From positions 1 through 28,088 of the IMG/VR virus record IMGVR_UViG_3300021368_002387: DNA of 28,088 nt. One strand, written 5' to 3'. Made by a program: the position numbers and the translations under genes. Positions 1 through 6,291 of this stretch are shown here, in pieces; the first letter of the stretch is position 1, and each line of letters opens with the position of its first letter. The notes under the pieces are model-generated. The model was not told the origin of the DNA. It searched no databases and saw nothing but the letters and a program-made list of their open reading frames with translations. Source of the stretch: a virus.

Positions 1-192
1 CAACTTGACAAGTTGTTTGATACAAGCACCGAGTATTTGGTGGATTTGTGGAAGACTAAATATGCAAGTAAAAGAATTAAGAGTCTGATCAAGAACGACC
101 GCGTTTCTGATGAAACGTTATACTATGACGATTTGATCTATCTTGATTGGGAGCAAACAAAAGAAAAATATCTCAATGACGTAGGAAGGTAA
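1..192 (+). CDS. C-terminal end of an unknown protein (cut by window edge)
   Basis: An open frame runs from the first base to a TAA at 190-192 and gives 63 residues ending YLNDVGR. The piece is rich in Lys, Asp, Leu and Tyr, contains no membrane segment and shows no motif I recognise. Only one base separates its stop from the next start, so it is the upstream partner of the 194-1039 gene in the same operon. The GGAAGG inside its last codons probably serves as ribosome binding site for that gene. Function is unknown; that it is a real coding end is inferred from the uninterrupted frame and the tight junction. Confidence 0.7.
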   Translation, partial: QLDKLFDTSTEYLVDLWKTKYASKRIKSLIKNDRVSDETLYYDDLIYLDWEQTKEKYLNDVGR

Positions 193-193
193 A

Positions 194-1039
194 ATGTTAT
201 CCCTCAACGAGTACACAGATCAAAAAGAGTTAACAGAATTATGTGAAGCGCTTATTACATTCGGTGGCCAAGCATATCCTAAATTCAACAACGTCATCAT
301 CATGGCTGGCGGCGCAGGATCAGGTAAAGGTTTTGTGTTGCAGAATCTTGTTGGTGCAGAGGGATATAAGTTTGACGTAGACGAATTGAAAAGTTTGGCC
401 ATGCGGTCAGCAACGTTGAACAAGAAAGTTAAAGATCAGTTTGGTGTTGAACTGTCGAAGATTAATCTGCGAGTGCCAGAGAATGTTTCGAAGATGCATG
501 AGATCATTTCTGGATTAGGTATTGACTCAGCTCGACAACGCCAACTTTATAAGTCAATCATGCTCGCCGATCCTCGTCGCAAACCAAATCTGATCTTTGA
601 TGTGACGTTGAAAGACTTGCGTAAGTTAGAAAAGATCACCAGACAAGCGGCTGAACTTGGATACGATAAAAAAGATATTCACATTGTCTGGGTTGTAAAC
701 GATATCGAAGTAGCGCAGGCACAGAATCAGAGTCGTGATCGTATCGTGCCGCCTGAGATATTGGTCAACACTCACAGAGGTGTCTCGCAAACAATGGCAG
801 ACATCTTAAACATGGGCAAAAGAATCAATAGATATCTTGACGGTGATATTGTTTTTGCTTTTAACAAATTTAAAGTTGACGCTGAGTTAACTGCATCGAC
901 TAGAGGCGGTTCTTACATCAAGAAGGCGAATTACTTCTACGTAAAACGCCGAGGTAAAGATCCACAATCTATCGATCAATTAGACAGTCAAGTAAGAAAG
1001 AAATTACGTGACTATACACCTAAACCACAAAATTGGTAA
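194..1039 (+). CDS. P-loop kinase-like / zeta-toxin-like NTPase
   Basis: This 281-residue protein has a Walker A motif, GGAGSGKG at residues 39-46, directly after a hydrophobic strand (NVIIMA), as in small-molecule kinases and zeta-toxin-type kinases. A second acidic strand (LIFDVTL, about residues 133-139) and DRIVPPEIL (about 182-190) resemble the magnesium-binding strand and the substrate or lid region of that fold. It probably binds ATP and phosphorylates a small molecule or nucleotide, but the substrate cannot be read from the sequence. The ATG lies 4-5 bases after GGAAGG. It heads the glycosyltransferase operon that follows, so a link to sugar-nucleotide chemistry is possible but unproven. 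A plain AAA-type ATPase is the alternative. Confidence 0.6.
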   Translation: MLSLNEYTDQKELTELCEALITFGGQAYPKFNNVIIMAGGAGSGKGFVLQNLVGAEGYKFDVDELKSLAMRSATLNKKVKDQFGVELSKINLRVPENVSKMHEIISGLGIDSARQRQLYKSIMLADPRRKPNLIFDVTLKDLRKLEKITRQAAELGYDKKDIHIVWVVNDIEVAQAQNQSRDRIVPPEILVNTHRGVSQTMADILNMGKRINRYLDGDIVFAFNKFKVDAELTASTRGGSYIKKANYFYVKRRGKDPQSIDQLDSQVRKKLRDYTPKPQNW

Positions 1040-1045
1040 AAAACT

Positions 1046-1366
1046 ATGAATGAATTAATTGGTGAAGTGATTACATGCACCACCCCACAGGGTGATATTA
1101 TTGCTAAACTTGAATCGTTTGATGATGGCATTTTTACACTTGGTCGGCCGCGACTCTTTGTTGTAAACGGCGAAGGCCAAGGCGTGTTGTTACCGGGTAT
1201 CAACGGTACATGTTTTGAATATCCCGCCAAAGCATATATTTCTGTCAACAGTGTCGGCGCTTTTGCTCAGGCAAAAACTGAAGCAGTAAACGCTTGGATG
1301 AATTCCGAACCTGAAAACGATATCAATAAGTCGAACGTACAACCGCTGAAAAGACTTGTAGAATGA
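1046..1366 (+). CDS. Small beta-rich phage protein of unknown function
   Basis: A 106-residue protein starting MNELIGEVITCTTPQGDIIAKLE. The first 75 residues alternate hydrophobic and polar residues with Gly turns, as in small beta-barrel (Sm- or SH3-like) domains. The tail after NSVGAFAQAKTEAV looks helical and then charged. It has no Cys cluster, signal peptide or membrane segment. It sits 6 bases after the kinase-like gene, and its TGA overlaps the next ATG (ATGA at 1363-1366), so it should be translationally coupled to the glycosyltransferase. I do not recognise the family with certainty; the Sm-like fold is inference from sequence texture. Confidence 0.6.
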   Translation: MNELIGEVITCTTPQGDIIAKLESFDDGIFTLGRPRLFVVNGEGQGVLLPGINGTCFEYPAKAYISVNSVGAFAQAKTEAVNAWMNSEPENDINKSNVQPLKRLVE

Positions 1367-2169
1367 TTCCAGGAACGAGGCACATGCCTCTGAAGGTTCT
1401 TCAGGATTACTTCAAAGGCAAAAAGGTTATCATTGTCGGCAATTCTGTTGAAATGATGGATCATGAGTATGGCGAGTTTATTGATTCGTTTGACTCGGTG
1501 ATTCGCATTGGCCGAGGAATGGACATTAGGGGTCGAGCAAATGTACTCGGCACAAAGTGTGATGTCTGGTCAACCGGTGAACACCGCGCTGAGATGTACA
1601 ACGAAAAATCTCTTCAACCTATCATGAACAAATTGCAGGTTGTTTTATACAATCCCAATCGTGCTGATCTGTCGAGTGACAATGTAAAATATCCCGCTTA
1701 TCTTAAATTTCCAGAGACGTTGCGTTATCCAATGTATCACATACCAGAGTTGCGTGAGTGGAACGACAAACACAACATTTGGTTTAGTTGGAATGATTTA
1801 GATAACGAGAAAAGAACCGCACGGTTTTCTAGTGGTATTATGACCATAAAATTTATGATAGAAAAAGTTAAGACATATGATGAGTTTCATATGATTGGTT
1901 TTGATTTTTTCAGAAAAACTACCACACGATTGCGTGGCAAAAATCAAGTTGAACATCGATCATGGCATCGACCGTTGCGTATGAAGGCATGGTCGAATGA
2001 AAGGTTCGATTGGGACCATGATCATAAGACTGAATCAGATTACGCCAGAAAGTGGTTAGATGAAGGTCTGATCACCAAGTGGCATATTCTCAGTGATCTT
2101 GAGTGGCAAACAATCGACAAGCCTAGATACAACGATTACATGTATGCGGACTATGATGGTGAAGAATGA
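1363..2169 (+). CDS. Glycosyltransferase family 29 (sialyltransferase)-like protein
   Basis: This 268-residue protein has the layout of GT29-like proteins found in bacteria and phages. A nucleotide-binding strand VIIVGNS (residues 22-28) is followed by FIDSFDSVIRIGRG (39-52), the counterpart of the sialylmotif L segment (ID.yD.ViR.N). A mid-region SSGIMTIKFMI with a downstream MIGFDFF matches motif S and the following strand. A late His/Glu-rich stretch (DHDHKTESDYARKWL) fits the motif III/VS region. It would transfer an activated sugar, though not necessarily sialic acid, to a glycan on the host surface or virion. It is coupled by ATGA overlaps to the genes on both sides. No signal peptide is visible, so it should act in the cytoplasm. 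Confidence 0.65.
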   Translation: MIPGTRHMPLKVLQDYFKGKKVIIVGNSVEMMDHEYGEFIDSFDSVIRIGRGMDIRGRANVLGTKCDVWSTGEHRAEMYNEKSLQPIMNKLQVVLYNPNRADLSSDNVKYPAYLKFPETLRYPMYHIPELREWNDKHNIWFSWNDLDNEKRTARFSSGIMTIKFMIEKVKTYDEFHMIGFDFFRKTTTRLRGKNQVEHRSWHRPLRMKAWSNERFDWDHDHKTESDYARKWLDEGLITKWHILSDLEWQTIDKPRYNDYMYADYDGEE

Positions 2170-2831
2170 TACAGGTTGCTATCGGGTATGATTCAACCAT
2201 ACCCAAACTCTCTTACACTTGCGCTGAAAGCATTCTTGATCACGCTTCTCAACCTGTTAAGATAATTTTCTTAAACAAAAATACACTGCCACAGGATGTA
2301 TGGTGGCGGCCGCGCGGTGAATATGATAGTACTGAGTTTTCTAACTCTAGATTTTTGACGCCTTACTTGTTTGAGTATCAAGGCAAGTCTCTCTACCTCG
2401 ACAACGATATGATAGTCTGCCATGATGTTGCAGAACTTTTTGATACAACCGACTATTACATGGTCTCTGTTGTAAAACACAATCAGGTGGTGACTAACAC
2501 CACAAAATTTGGCCAAAAACAGACAAAATACGACTGCAAAAACTGGTCGAGCGTCATGTTGTTCAACAATAAAGCATGTAGTCAATTGTCTCCTCTTTAC
2601 GTTAACGAAGCTCCTGGTCTTCATTTACACCAGTTTCACTGGGTTCGTGACCGACATCGAATCGGCTCGTTGCCTTTAGAGTGGAATTATCTGGTTGACA
2701 ATGAAAATCAGACCGAGTATACTCCTAAGTTGATACACTACACAAATGGCGGTCCTTATTACGAGGACACACGTGACTGTGAACACGCTGATGTGTGGAA
2801 AGATGTTGCGAATAAACTTGATATGGAATAG
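2166..2831 (+). CDS. GT8-like glycosyltransferase
   Basis: A 221-residue protein with the GT-A fold layout of family 8-like transferases. The N-terminal strand IQVAIGYDS is followed by a helix and a second strand, VKIIFLNK. Then comes FSNSRFLTPYLFEYQGKSLY leading into the metal-binding DxD at D79-N-D81 (YLDNDM). NNENQ/HY-type elements near the C-terminus (KLIHYTNGGPYYED, about 189-202) match the usual HxxG-like end of the active site. It should use a nucleotide sugar and Mn2+. ATGA overlap with the GT29-like gene indicates the two transferases are made together and probably act on the same glycan. The exact sugar and acceptor are unknown. Confidence 0.75.
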   Translation: MIQVAIGYDSTIPKLSYTCAESILDHASQPVKIIFLNKNTLPQDVWWRPRGEYDSTEFSNSRFLTPYLFEYQGKSLYLDNDMIVCHDVAELFDTTDYYMVSVVKHNQVVTNTTKFGQKQTKYDCKNWSSVMLFNNKACSQLSPLYVNEAPGLHLHQFHWVRDRHRIGSLPLEWNYLVDNENQTEYTPKLIHYTNGGPYYEDTRDCEHADVWKDVANKLDME

Positions 2832-2835
2832 TGTG

Positions 2836-3144
2836 ATGTATATACATGGTTATGCGAATTATGATACGTCCGGTCGTCGCCGGAAGCAAAAAAAGCCTAA
2901 GGGTGAAGTCTACAAAAAATACAAACCTCAGTGGCAACCACTGAAGACGACGATGTACACTCACCGGTCGTCGGATGTTCACTATCCGTCTGCTGAGAGT
3001 GCAGGATTGTCGATTGCCGCACGTCCGGAGAGACAGGAATACACTGGTACGCTCGTCAAAGGCATATCAACCATGCACAAATCCAACGCGGTACCGATTA
3101 TCGACGAGCAAGAGGCGAAGGATCACGCTTCAATGCGCCGATAA
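2836..3144 (+). CDS. Basic, possibly disordered phage protein
   Basis: Starting at ATG 2836 the product is 102 residues. GTG 2833 is in frame directly before it and could also serve; a longer frame from 2746 is not credible because it overlaps the transferase. The protein begins MYIHGYANYDTSGRRRKQKK, then continues Lys-rich and Pro-rich, with few hydrophobic residues. This suggests an RNA-, DNA- or protein-binding, largely unfolded protein. It is the last gene of the first operon; the duplicated promoter module begins 4 bases after its stop. No family is recognised with confidence, although short basic proteins of this kind are common in T4-like genomes. Confidence 0.6.
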   Translation: MYIHGYANYDTSGRRRKQKKPKGEVYKKYKPQWQPLKTTMYTHRSSDVHYPSAESAGLSIAARPERQEYTGTLVKGISTMHKSNAVPIIDEQEAKDHASMRR

Positions 3145-3148
3145 TGCA

Positions 3149-3324
3149 TAAAAATGTGACTTTTTAACACAAAATAGTCTAAAAAACTTCAAAAAAATCT
3201 TTAATGAAATCAATAACTTACGAACGCCGGAAAAGTCGTTGTAAATCAATGACTTGGCGCTTGATCTGGCCTGTGGTTCCTGTATAATTACTCTGTAATT
3301 TGATGATTGAGAGTGATTTTGAGT
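3149..3324 (+). repeat. Promoter module, copy 1 of a duplicated intergenic sequence
   Basis: This gap without a gene is strongly similar to 27824-27984. The first 28 bases are identical, followed by A-rich sequence, an inverted repeat AAGTCGTT / AATGACTT (3233-3240 and 3248-3255), and the near-identical promoter core CTGTGGTTCCTGTA. Both copies lie between the end of one gene cluster and the start of the next rightward cluster. The shared blocks include parts beyond the -35 and -10 boxes, so they may bind a regulator or form an A-rich UP element. Confidence 0.85.
3261..3288 (+). promoter_or_regulatory. Sigma70-type promoter (module copy 1)
   Basis: TTGATC (3261-3266) and a perfect TATAAT (3283-3288) are separated by 16 bases, with TG two bases before the -10 (extended -10 feel). 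Transcription should start near 3295 and drive the small-gene cluster from 3325. The same spacing and flanking sequence occur in copy 2 at 27926-27953. The inverted repeat 3233-3255 sits just upstream of the -35 and could bind a regulator. Confidence 0.75.
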
Positions 3325-3519
3325 ATGAATTTAGTTGGTAAACGAGTTGAGGGTTTCTGGGGTTGTCTCCACCCTTCATCATTTGGTTCGATTTACGCTC
3401 GTGACGATAAAATCGTCAAAATCCGTTGGGACAACGGTTACAATTTTGAGTGTGAGATCAAAGATTTGAAGCGCGGCATGCCTGGTGTCGTTGGTATCTA
3501 TGTTGAGGATTCTGAATAA
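3325..3519 (+). CDS. Small beta-barrel-like protein, unknown function
   Basis: The product is 64 residues from ATG 3325 (MNLVGKRVEGFWG). An in-frame TTG at 3307 would add six residues but has no ribosome site. Alternating strands (KIVKIRWDNG, FECEIKDLKRG) suggest a KOW/SH3-like barrel of the kind that reads or binds nucleic acid. It is the first gene behind the promoter at 3261-3288, so it should be made early. Its stop overlaps the next start (TAATG). No firm family assignment. Confidence 0.65.
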   Translation: MNLVGKRVEGFWGCLHPSSFGSIYARDDKIVKIRWDNGYNFECEIKDLKRGMPGVVGIYVEDSE

Positions 3520-3764
3520 TGGTTATTAATTTTGTGAGTGCCAATGCTGGCGGTCTTGAGTTTTTTGGCGAGTCAGCCGGTATCTGGTGCAAAGCTGGTT
3601 ACGGTTCTAACGTTGAAGAGTGTGCTGAAATCATCGCCAAGTATGGTCTTGCGTCAGTGGTTCAGGCATCATCTTCAATGGATTTTGCCAGTGAACATGG
3701 TTTTGCCGAAGACAACGGCGCCAATGTTATGTTTCAGTATGCCATCAAAGAGTCAGGAGTTTAA
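3519..3764 (+). CDS. Small phage protein, unknown function
   Basis: An 81-residue acidic protein (MVINFVSANAGGLEF...). It has a central helix-like segment (NVEECAEIIAKYGL) and ends in a possible strand (NVMFQYAIKESGV). It starts by TAATG overlap with the preceding gene and lies three bases before the next one, so the three small genes 3325-4106 form one transcript. No motif is recognised. The alternative frame over 3538-3777 is a shadow. Confidence 0.65.
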   Translation: MVINFVSANAGGLEFFGESAGIWCKAGYGSNVEECAEIIAKYGLASVVQASSSMDFASEHGFAEDNGANVMFQYAIKESGV

Positions 3765-3767
3765 GTT

Positions 3768-4106
3768 ATGGGTATGATTGCTAGTGTTTTTCGTGATGAC
3801 AAAGGCGATTGTTCAAACAAGGGTCTATCTGCTTATCATAGCCGCGTTTTGGTCGTAAACGTTGATGGTCCTTTTACTGTGCGAGATGGTCTGCCTGCTG
3901 TCAAAATGGTCAAAGGTAATCTCCGTGGTACCGTCAAGATTGTGCCTCTAAACGAACATGAATCTGGCAAGTGGCTGATGTTTGGCGGAACCTATGTCGG
4001 AACTTCTGACAGTCGATTTGGTGAAAAAGTTAAAGAAATCGCCGGCGAATACGGCGCTGAGTTTCCCGCCTCCATCGTACCTTTTCACGATAGGGTCGAA
4101 GGATAA
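3768..4106 (+). CDS. Small phage protein, unknown function
   Basis: A 112-residue protein starting MGMIASVFRDDKGDCSNKG. GGAG (3756-3759) lies 8 bases before the ATG; a second in-frame ATG follows at 3774. The middle is beta-rich (SRVLVVNVDGPF, GTVKIVPL), and the C-terminal part (GEKVKEIAGEYGAEF) looks helical. It is the last gene before a probable terminator, closing the first early transcript. It has no signal peptide, membrane segment or known catalytic motif, and I do not recognise its family. Confidence 0.65.
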   Translation: MGMIASVFRDDKGDCSNKGLSAYHSRVLVVNVDGPFTVRDGLPAVKMVKGNLRGTVKIVPLNEHESGKWLMFGGTYVGTSDSRFGEKVKEIAGEYGAEFPASIVPFHDRVEG

Positions 4107-4117
4107 GGGTCCTTGGG

Positions 4118-4178
4118 TGGGTGTCGCACTTTCGAAAATTGCTACTGATTGCTATGTGGTGCGACCCCATCGTTTTTT
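4118..4178 (+). terminator. Probable Rho-independent terminator
   Basis: TCGCAC (4124-4129) pairs with GTGCGA (4159-4164), extended by GGG (4119-4121) with CCC (4165-4167) around a two-base bulge. A run of six T follows at 4173-4178. The loop is long (29 bases) but holds a self-complementary TTTCGAAA that can fold on itself. It lies 12 bases after the stop of the 3768-4106 gene. Stem, T-run and position fit termination; the long loop lowers certainty. Confidence 0.55.
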
Positions 4179-4249
4179 CTCTAAGTCATTGATTTTGTTG
4201 CTTATTCTAAAAAGTTATATGCTTATGAAAAAACAGTCTAACCAGACGC

Positions 4250-4278
4250 TTGCTTTACCTGTTTTTTTGTGAGATAAT
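4250..4278 (+). promoter_or_regulatory. Sigma70-type promoter before the folded leader
   Basis: TTGCTT (4250-4255) and GATAAT (4273-4278) are 17 bases apart. The sequence GCTTGC plus TTTACCTGT around the -35 is nearly the same as in the promoter at 27926-27953, so the three sites look like one family of phage early promoters. Transcription should begin near 4285, ten bases before the folded leader. Confidence 0.6.
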
Positions 4279-4294
4279 ATTCCCGTAAAGTGAT

Positions 4295-4385
4295 GAGAGA
4301 CTTCTGGCGTGTTGTTAAGAACTTTGTTCACTGAATGTCGCTCTGCGACGACTGGAACAACACTAGATTTAACTGCTAGTCTCTC
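4295..4385 (+). ncRNA. Strongly folded leader RNA (candidate cis-regulatory element)
   Basis: The leader contains three perfect nested helices. GAGAGACT (4295-4302) pairs with AGTCTCTC (4378-4385). GTGTTGTT (4309-4316) pairs with AACAACAC (4356-4363). GTCGC (4337-4341) pairs with GCGAC (4345-4349). A short hairpin GAAC/GTTC (4319-4322 and 4326-4329) fits inside, giving a branched fold. ACTAG (4362-4366) and CTAGT (4376-4380) can form a competing hairpin that would break both outer helices. The fold lies between a promoter and the ATG at 4409, 13 bases before the ribosome site region. It matches no riboswitch class or tRNA-like RNA I recognise. Confidence 0.6.
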
Positions 4386-4408
4386 TTTCCCCCTTCTGAG
4401 GATTTGAT

Positions 4409-4837
4409 ATGAAAGTTGTTATTTACACCCAATACTGCGAAAACTACGGTGCCCATGATTGGGACGGTAAGGGCGAATGCCCTCAATACTGGAAGTATAA
4501 GGGTGGTTCTTGCTACGTTGTGGAGGCTTCTCTGGAGCAGGCCATGTCTGGCCAGTTTTTCACTGATGTGGCTAAGTGCATCGAATATCGCAATGATTAT
4601 GCTGAAGAGTATATCGTTGGCGAGAATCTGGTCGATGATATCGACTTTGATCCCACCAAAGTTGTGGAAGATTGGGACACCGCTATCTACGCCGAACTGA
4701 TTGAAGGTCAGTTGTCTTGTCGTGAGGATGTAAAAGACTATACCATGGCTCGCAATATCGTTGGCGAACGCACATGGTTGCAGGATGAGAATGGCCGTGA
4801 GAACATATCTTTACGCACGTTTGAGGAGGCCGCATGA
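4409..4837 (+). CDS. Conserved-looking phage protein of unknown function
   Basis: A 142-residue acidic protein beginning MKVVIYTQYCENYGAHDWDG. The opening strand followed by Cys, His and Asp residues (C10, H16, C24, C35) might bind a metal, but no established zinc motif is clear. The remainder is helix-rich and strongly acidic. GAGG lies about 8 bases before the ATG. The gene is first behind the folded leader RNA, so its expression is the most likely target of that element. It is followed by an ATGA overlap. The family seems shared among T4-like phages by its look, but I cannot name a function. Confidence 0.65.
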   Translation: MKVVIYTQYCENYGAHDWDGKGECPQYWKYKGGSCYVVEASLEQAMSGQFFTDVAKCIEYRNDYAEEYIVGENLVDDIDFDPTKVVEDWDTAIYAELIEGQLSCREDVKDYTMARNIVGERTWLQDENGRENISLRTFEEAA

Positions 4838-4974
4838 AGGATTGGTTGCAAGTTGCAATCTATGCCACCGCGTTAGCAACCGTTGTCTTTATGATTGGTT
4901 GGTATGTTTACTTTACTTGGAGTGATTGTCTTGGTGATCATTCATTTCTAACTTGTGCGAGAATGTTACGATGA
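4834..4974 (+). CDS. 46-residue single-span membrane protein
   Basis: ATG 4834 overlaps the previous stop (ATGA) and the frame ends with TGA at 4972-4974. The product has a short charged start (MKDWLQ), one hydrophobic span (about residues 7-28, ending in WYVYFTW), and a short tail with two Cys. It likely sits in the host inner membrane. Its size and position between coupled genes on both sides (ATGA at 4971-4974) argue that it is real despite being short. Function unknown. Confidence 0.6.
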   Translation: MKDWLQVAIYATALATVVFMIGWYVYFTWSDCLGDHSFLTCARMLR

Positions 4975-5147
4975 AGATTGAGAACAAATCAGAAAAAATC
5001 AAGGCGATTCGTGTCGCTGAAGACTGTATTTCCAGCGTGATTCACTCTGGCGGAACGGTCGATATGCAGGTATTTGTCACTTTGAATGCATTGAAGATGG
5101 ACCTGCTTGATTTAATTGATGAAGAAACTTTTGAGGAGATTAATTAA
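4971..5147 (+). CDS. Small acidic helical protein
   Basis: Starting at ATG 4971, coupled to the upstream gene by an ATGA overlap, this gives 58 residues (MKIENKSEKIKAIRVAEDCI...). An earlier in-frame TTG at 4953 would overlap the upstream membrane protein further and has no support. The protein is almost wholly helical in texture and ends DLIDEETFEEIN. GAGG near its end provides the ribosome site for the next gene, whose ATG overlaps its stop (TAATG). Function unknown. Confidence 0.6.
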   Translation: MKIENKSEKIKAIRVAEDCISSVIHSGGTVDMQVFVTLNALKMDLLDLIDEETFEEIN

Positions 5148-5554
5148 TGGTAACTGCGTCTGCTACAACTGGTGTACTTGGTCAACGTCTTGTTGCTGGT
5201 TTTGATACCGCTGACTTTTTTGTTGATCGTGGTATGGGTAAGCGTATTCAGGTGTGGGATCGTGAAGTATCACTGATTCGTAATCCTTTCGGTAAGCGCA
5301 ATAGCGACAAGCCGATTACTCTCGCCAACTTGCGAGATTTGACTGAACGTTTCAGTGTTCTCGCTTTGCGAGTGATTGAAGAGGGTATCCCTGAGGATAC
5401 AGAGGTAGAAGTTTTGTCCTGCGGTTCGATTCGTGAGATACGTGCCAAGTTTCCAGGTAAGCGTATGGTGAATCGATTCCGATCCAAGGGCAGTACCTAC
5501 TATGGTTCAGACAAAGCACCCGTCTTTGATGAAGATGAGGATGATGATGTCTGA
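5147..5554 (+). CDS. Phage protein of unknown function with acidic tail
   Basis: A 135-residue protein with mixed charge. The first two thirds look folded (GKRIQVWDREVSLIRN; LRDLTERFSVLALRVIEEG). Then comes a basic stretch (REIRAKFPGKRMVNRFRSKG) and a very acidic end (DEDEDDDV). Start by TAATG overlap. A basic plus acidic pattern is typical of small nucleic-acid- or polymerase-associated phage proteins, but that is only suggestive. The acidic codon run GATGAGGATGATGATG also supplies the ribosome site and start of the following gene. Confidence 0.6.
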   Translation: MVTASATTGVLGQRLVAGFDTADFFVDRGMGKRIQVWDREVSLIRNPFGKRNSDKPITLANLRDLTERFSVLALRVIEEGIPEDTEVEVLSCGSIREIRAKFPGKRMVNRFRSKGSTYYGSDKAPVFDEDEDDDV

Positions 5555-5714
5555 TAACGAAAAGTTATTACTTTTCTTTTTTCTTGCCGCGGGTATCGGT
5601 CACTTGATCGGTACCTACTACGGTAAAAGGAAAGGTATTGAGACCACGCTTGCGCTTCTGAGTGAAGATGAACTTGCAAACGTGGGAAAGAGGGTTGCAG
5701 AAAAAAATGAATGA
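5547..5714 (+). CDS. Small membrane protein with one N-terminal span
   Basis: Three ATGs in a row (5541, 5544, 5547) lie after GAGG (5537-5540). The last gives the best spacing and a sensible start, MSDNEK. The 55-residue product has a hydrophobic span at about residues 7-25 (LLLFFFLAAGIGHLIGTYY), a basic stop (GKRKG) and a soluble helical tail. It overlaps the previous gene by 8 bases. The basic residues after the span suggest that the C-terminus faces the cytoplasm. Function unknown. Confidence 0.6.
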   Translation: MSDNEKLLLFFFLAAGIGHLIGTYYGKRKGIETTLALLSEDELANVGKRVAEKNE

Positions 5715-6291
5715 GAAAGTTATTTTAACAGATTGTGACGGAGTTTTGCTAGATTGGGCATACTCTTTCGACCGATGGATGAACCGATTCGGTTATCGAA
5801 TACAAGATGATGAGGCCTATGATATCAGGGAACGATATGACCTTGGCATGGCCGACAAACAACGTCTTGTTCGAATGTTTAACGAGAGCGCCACGATTCG
5901 AAAGTTGCCGCCTCTGCGTGACGCAATTAAGTATGTAAAGAAATTGCATGAAGAGCATGGGTATGTCTTTCATGTCATCACCTCTCAGACAAATGATGAA
6001 TACGCCCAACACTTGCGAATCAAAAACCTTTGCGAATTGTTTGGTCCTTCAGTTTTTGAGAAATATGTGTTTCTAGATACCGGCGCCGACAAAAATGATG
6101 CTCTGACTGAATACGCAGGCACATACTGTTACTGGTTAGAAGACAAAATACAGAATGCTTACGTAGGTCAAAGTTTTGGCTTAGAATCTTTGTTGATGGA
6201 TCATCCATTCAATAAATGGGCACCAAATCTTGAAGACCGTCGAGTGAAAAACTGGAAAGAAATTTACGAACGAATTACTGGAGTAGAATAA
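5707..6291 (+). CDS. HAD-superfamily hydrolase / phosphatase
   Basis: From ATG 5707 the product is 194 residues. Motif I is D9-C-D11 in ILTDCDGVLLDW, giving the nucleophile and the acid/base Asp. Motif II is likely T92-S93 in FHVITSQTND, the motif III lysine is probably K129 (DTGADKNDAL), and motif IV is E145-D146 in YWLEDKIQNA. This set fits a small HAD phosphatase, possibly a 5'(3')-nucleotidase-like enzyme acting on nucleotides during phage growth. The substrate is not certain. An upstream in-frame start at 5662 would overlap the previous gene by more than 50 bases and is less likely. It is coupled to the next gene by TAATG. Confidence 0.75.
   Translation: MNEKVILTDCDGVLLDWAYSFDRWMNRFGYRIQDDEAYDIRERYDLGMADKQRLVRMFNESATIRKLPPLRDAIKYVKKLHEEHGYVFHVITSQTNDEYAQHLRIKNLCELFGPSVFEKYVFLDTGADKNDALTEYAGTYCYWLEDKIQNAYVGQSFGLESLLMDHPFNKWAPNLEDRRVKNWKEIYERITGVE

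Noticed and set aside
3982-4272. 96-codon rightward frame
   Set aside because: It lies in another frame over the 3768-4106 gene, then runs through the terminator and promoter gap; no ribosome site.
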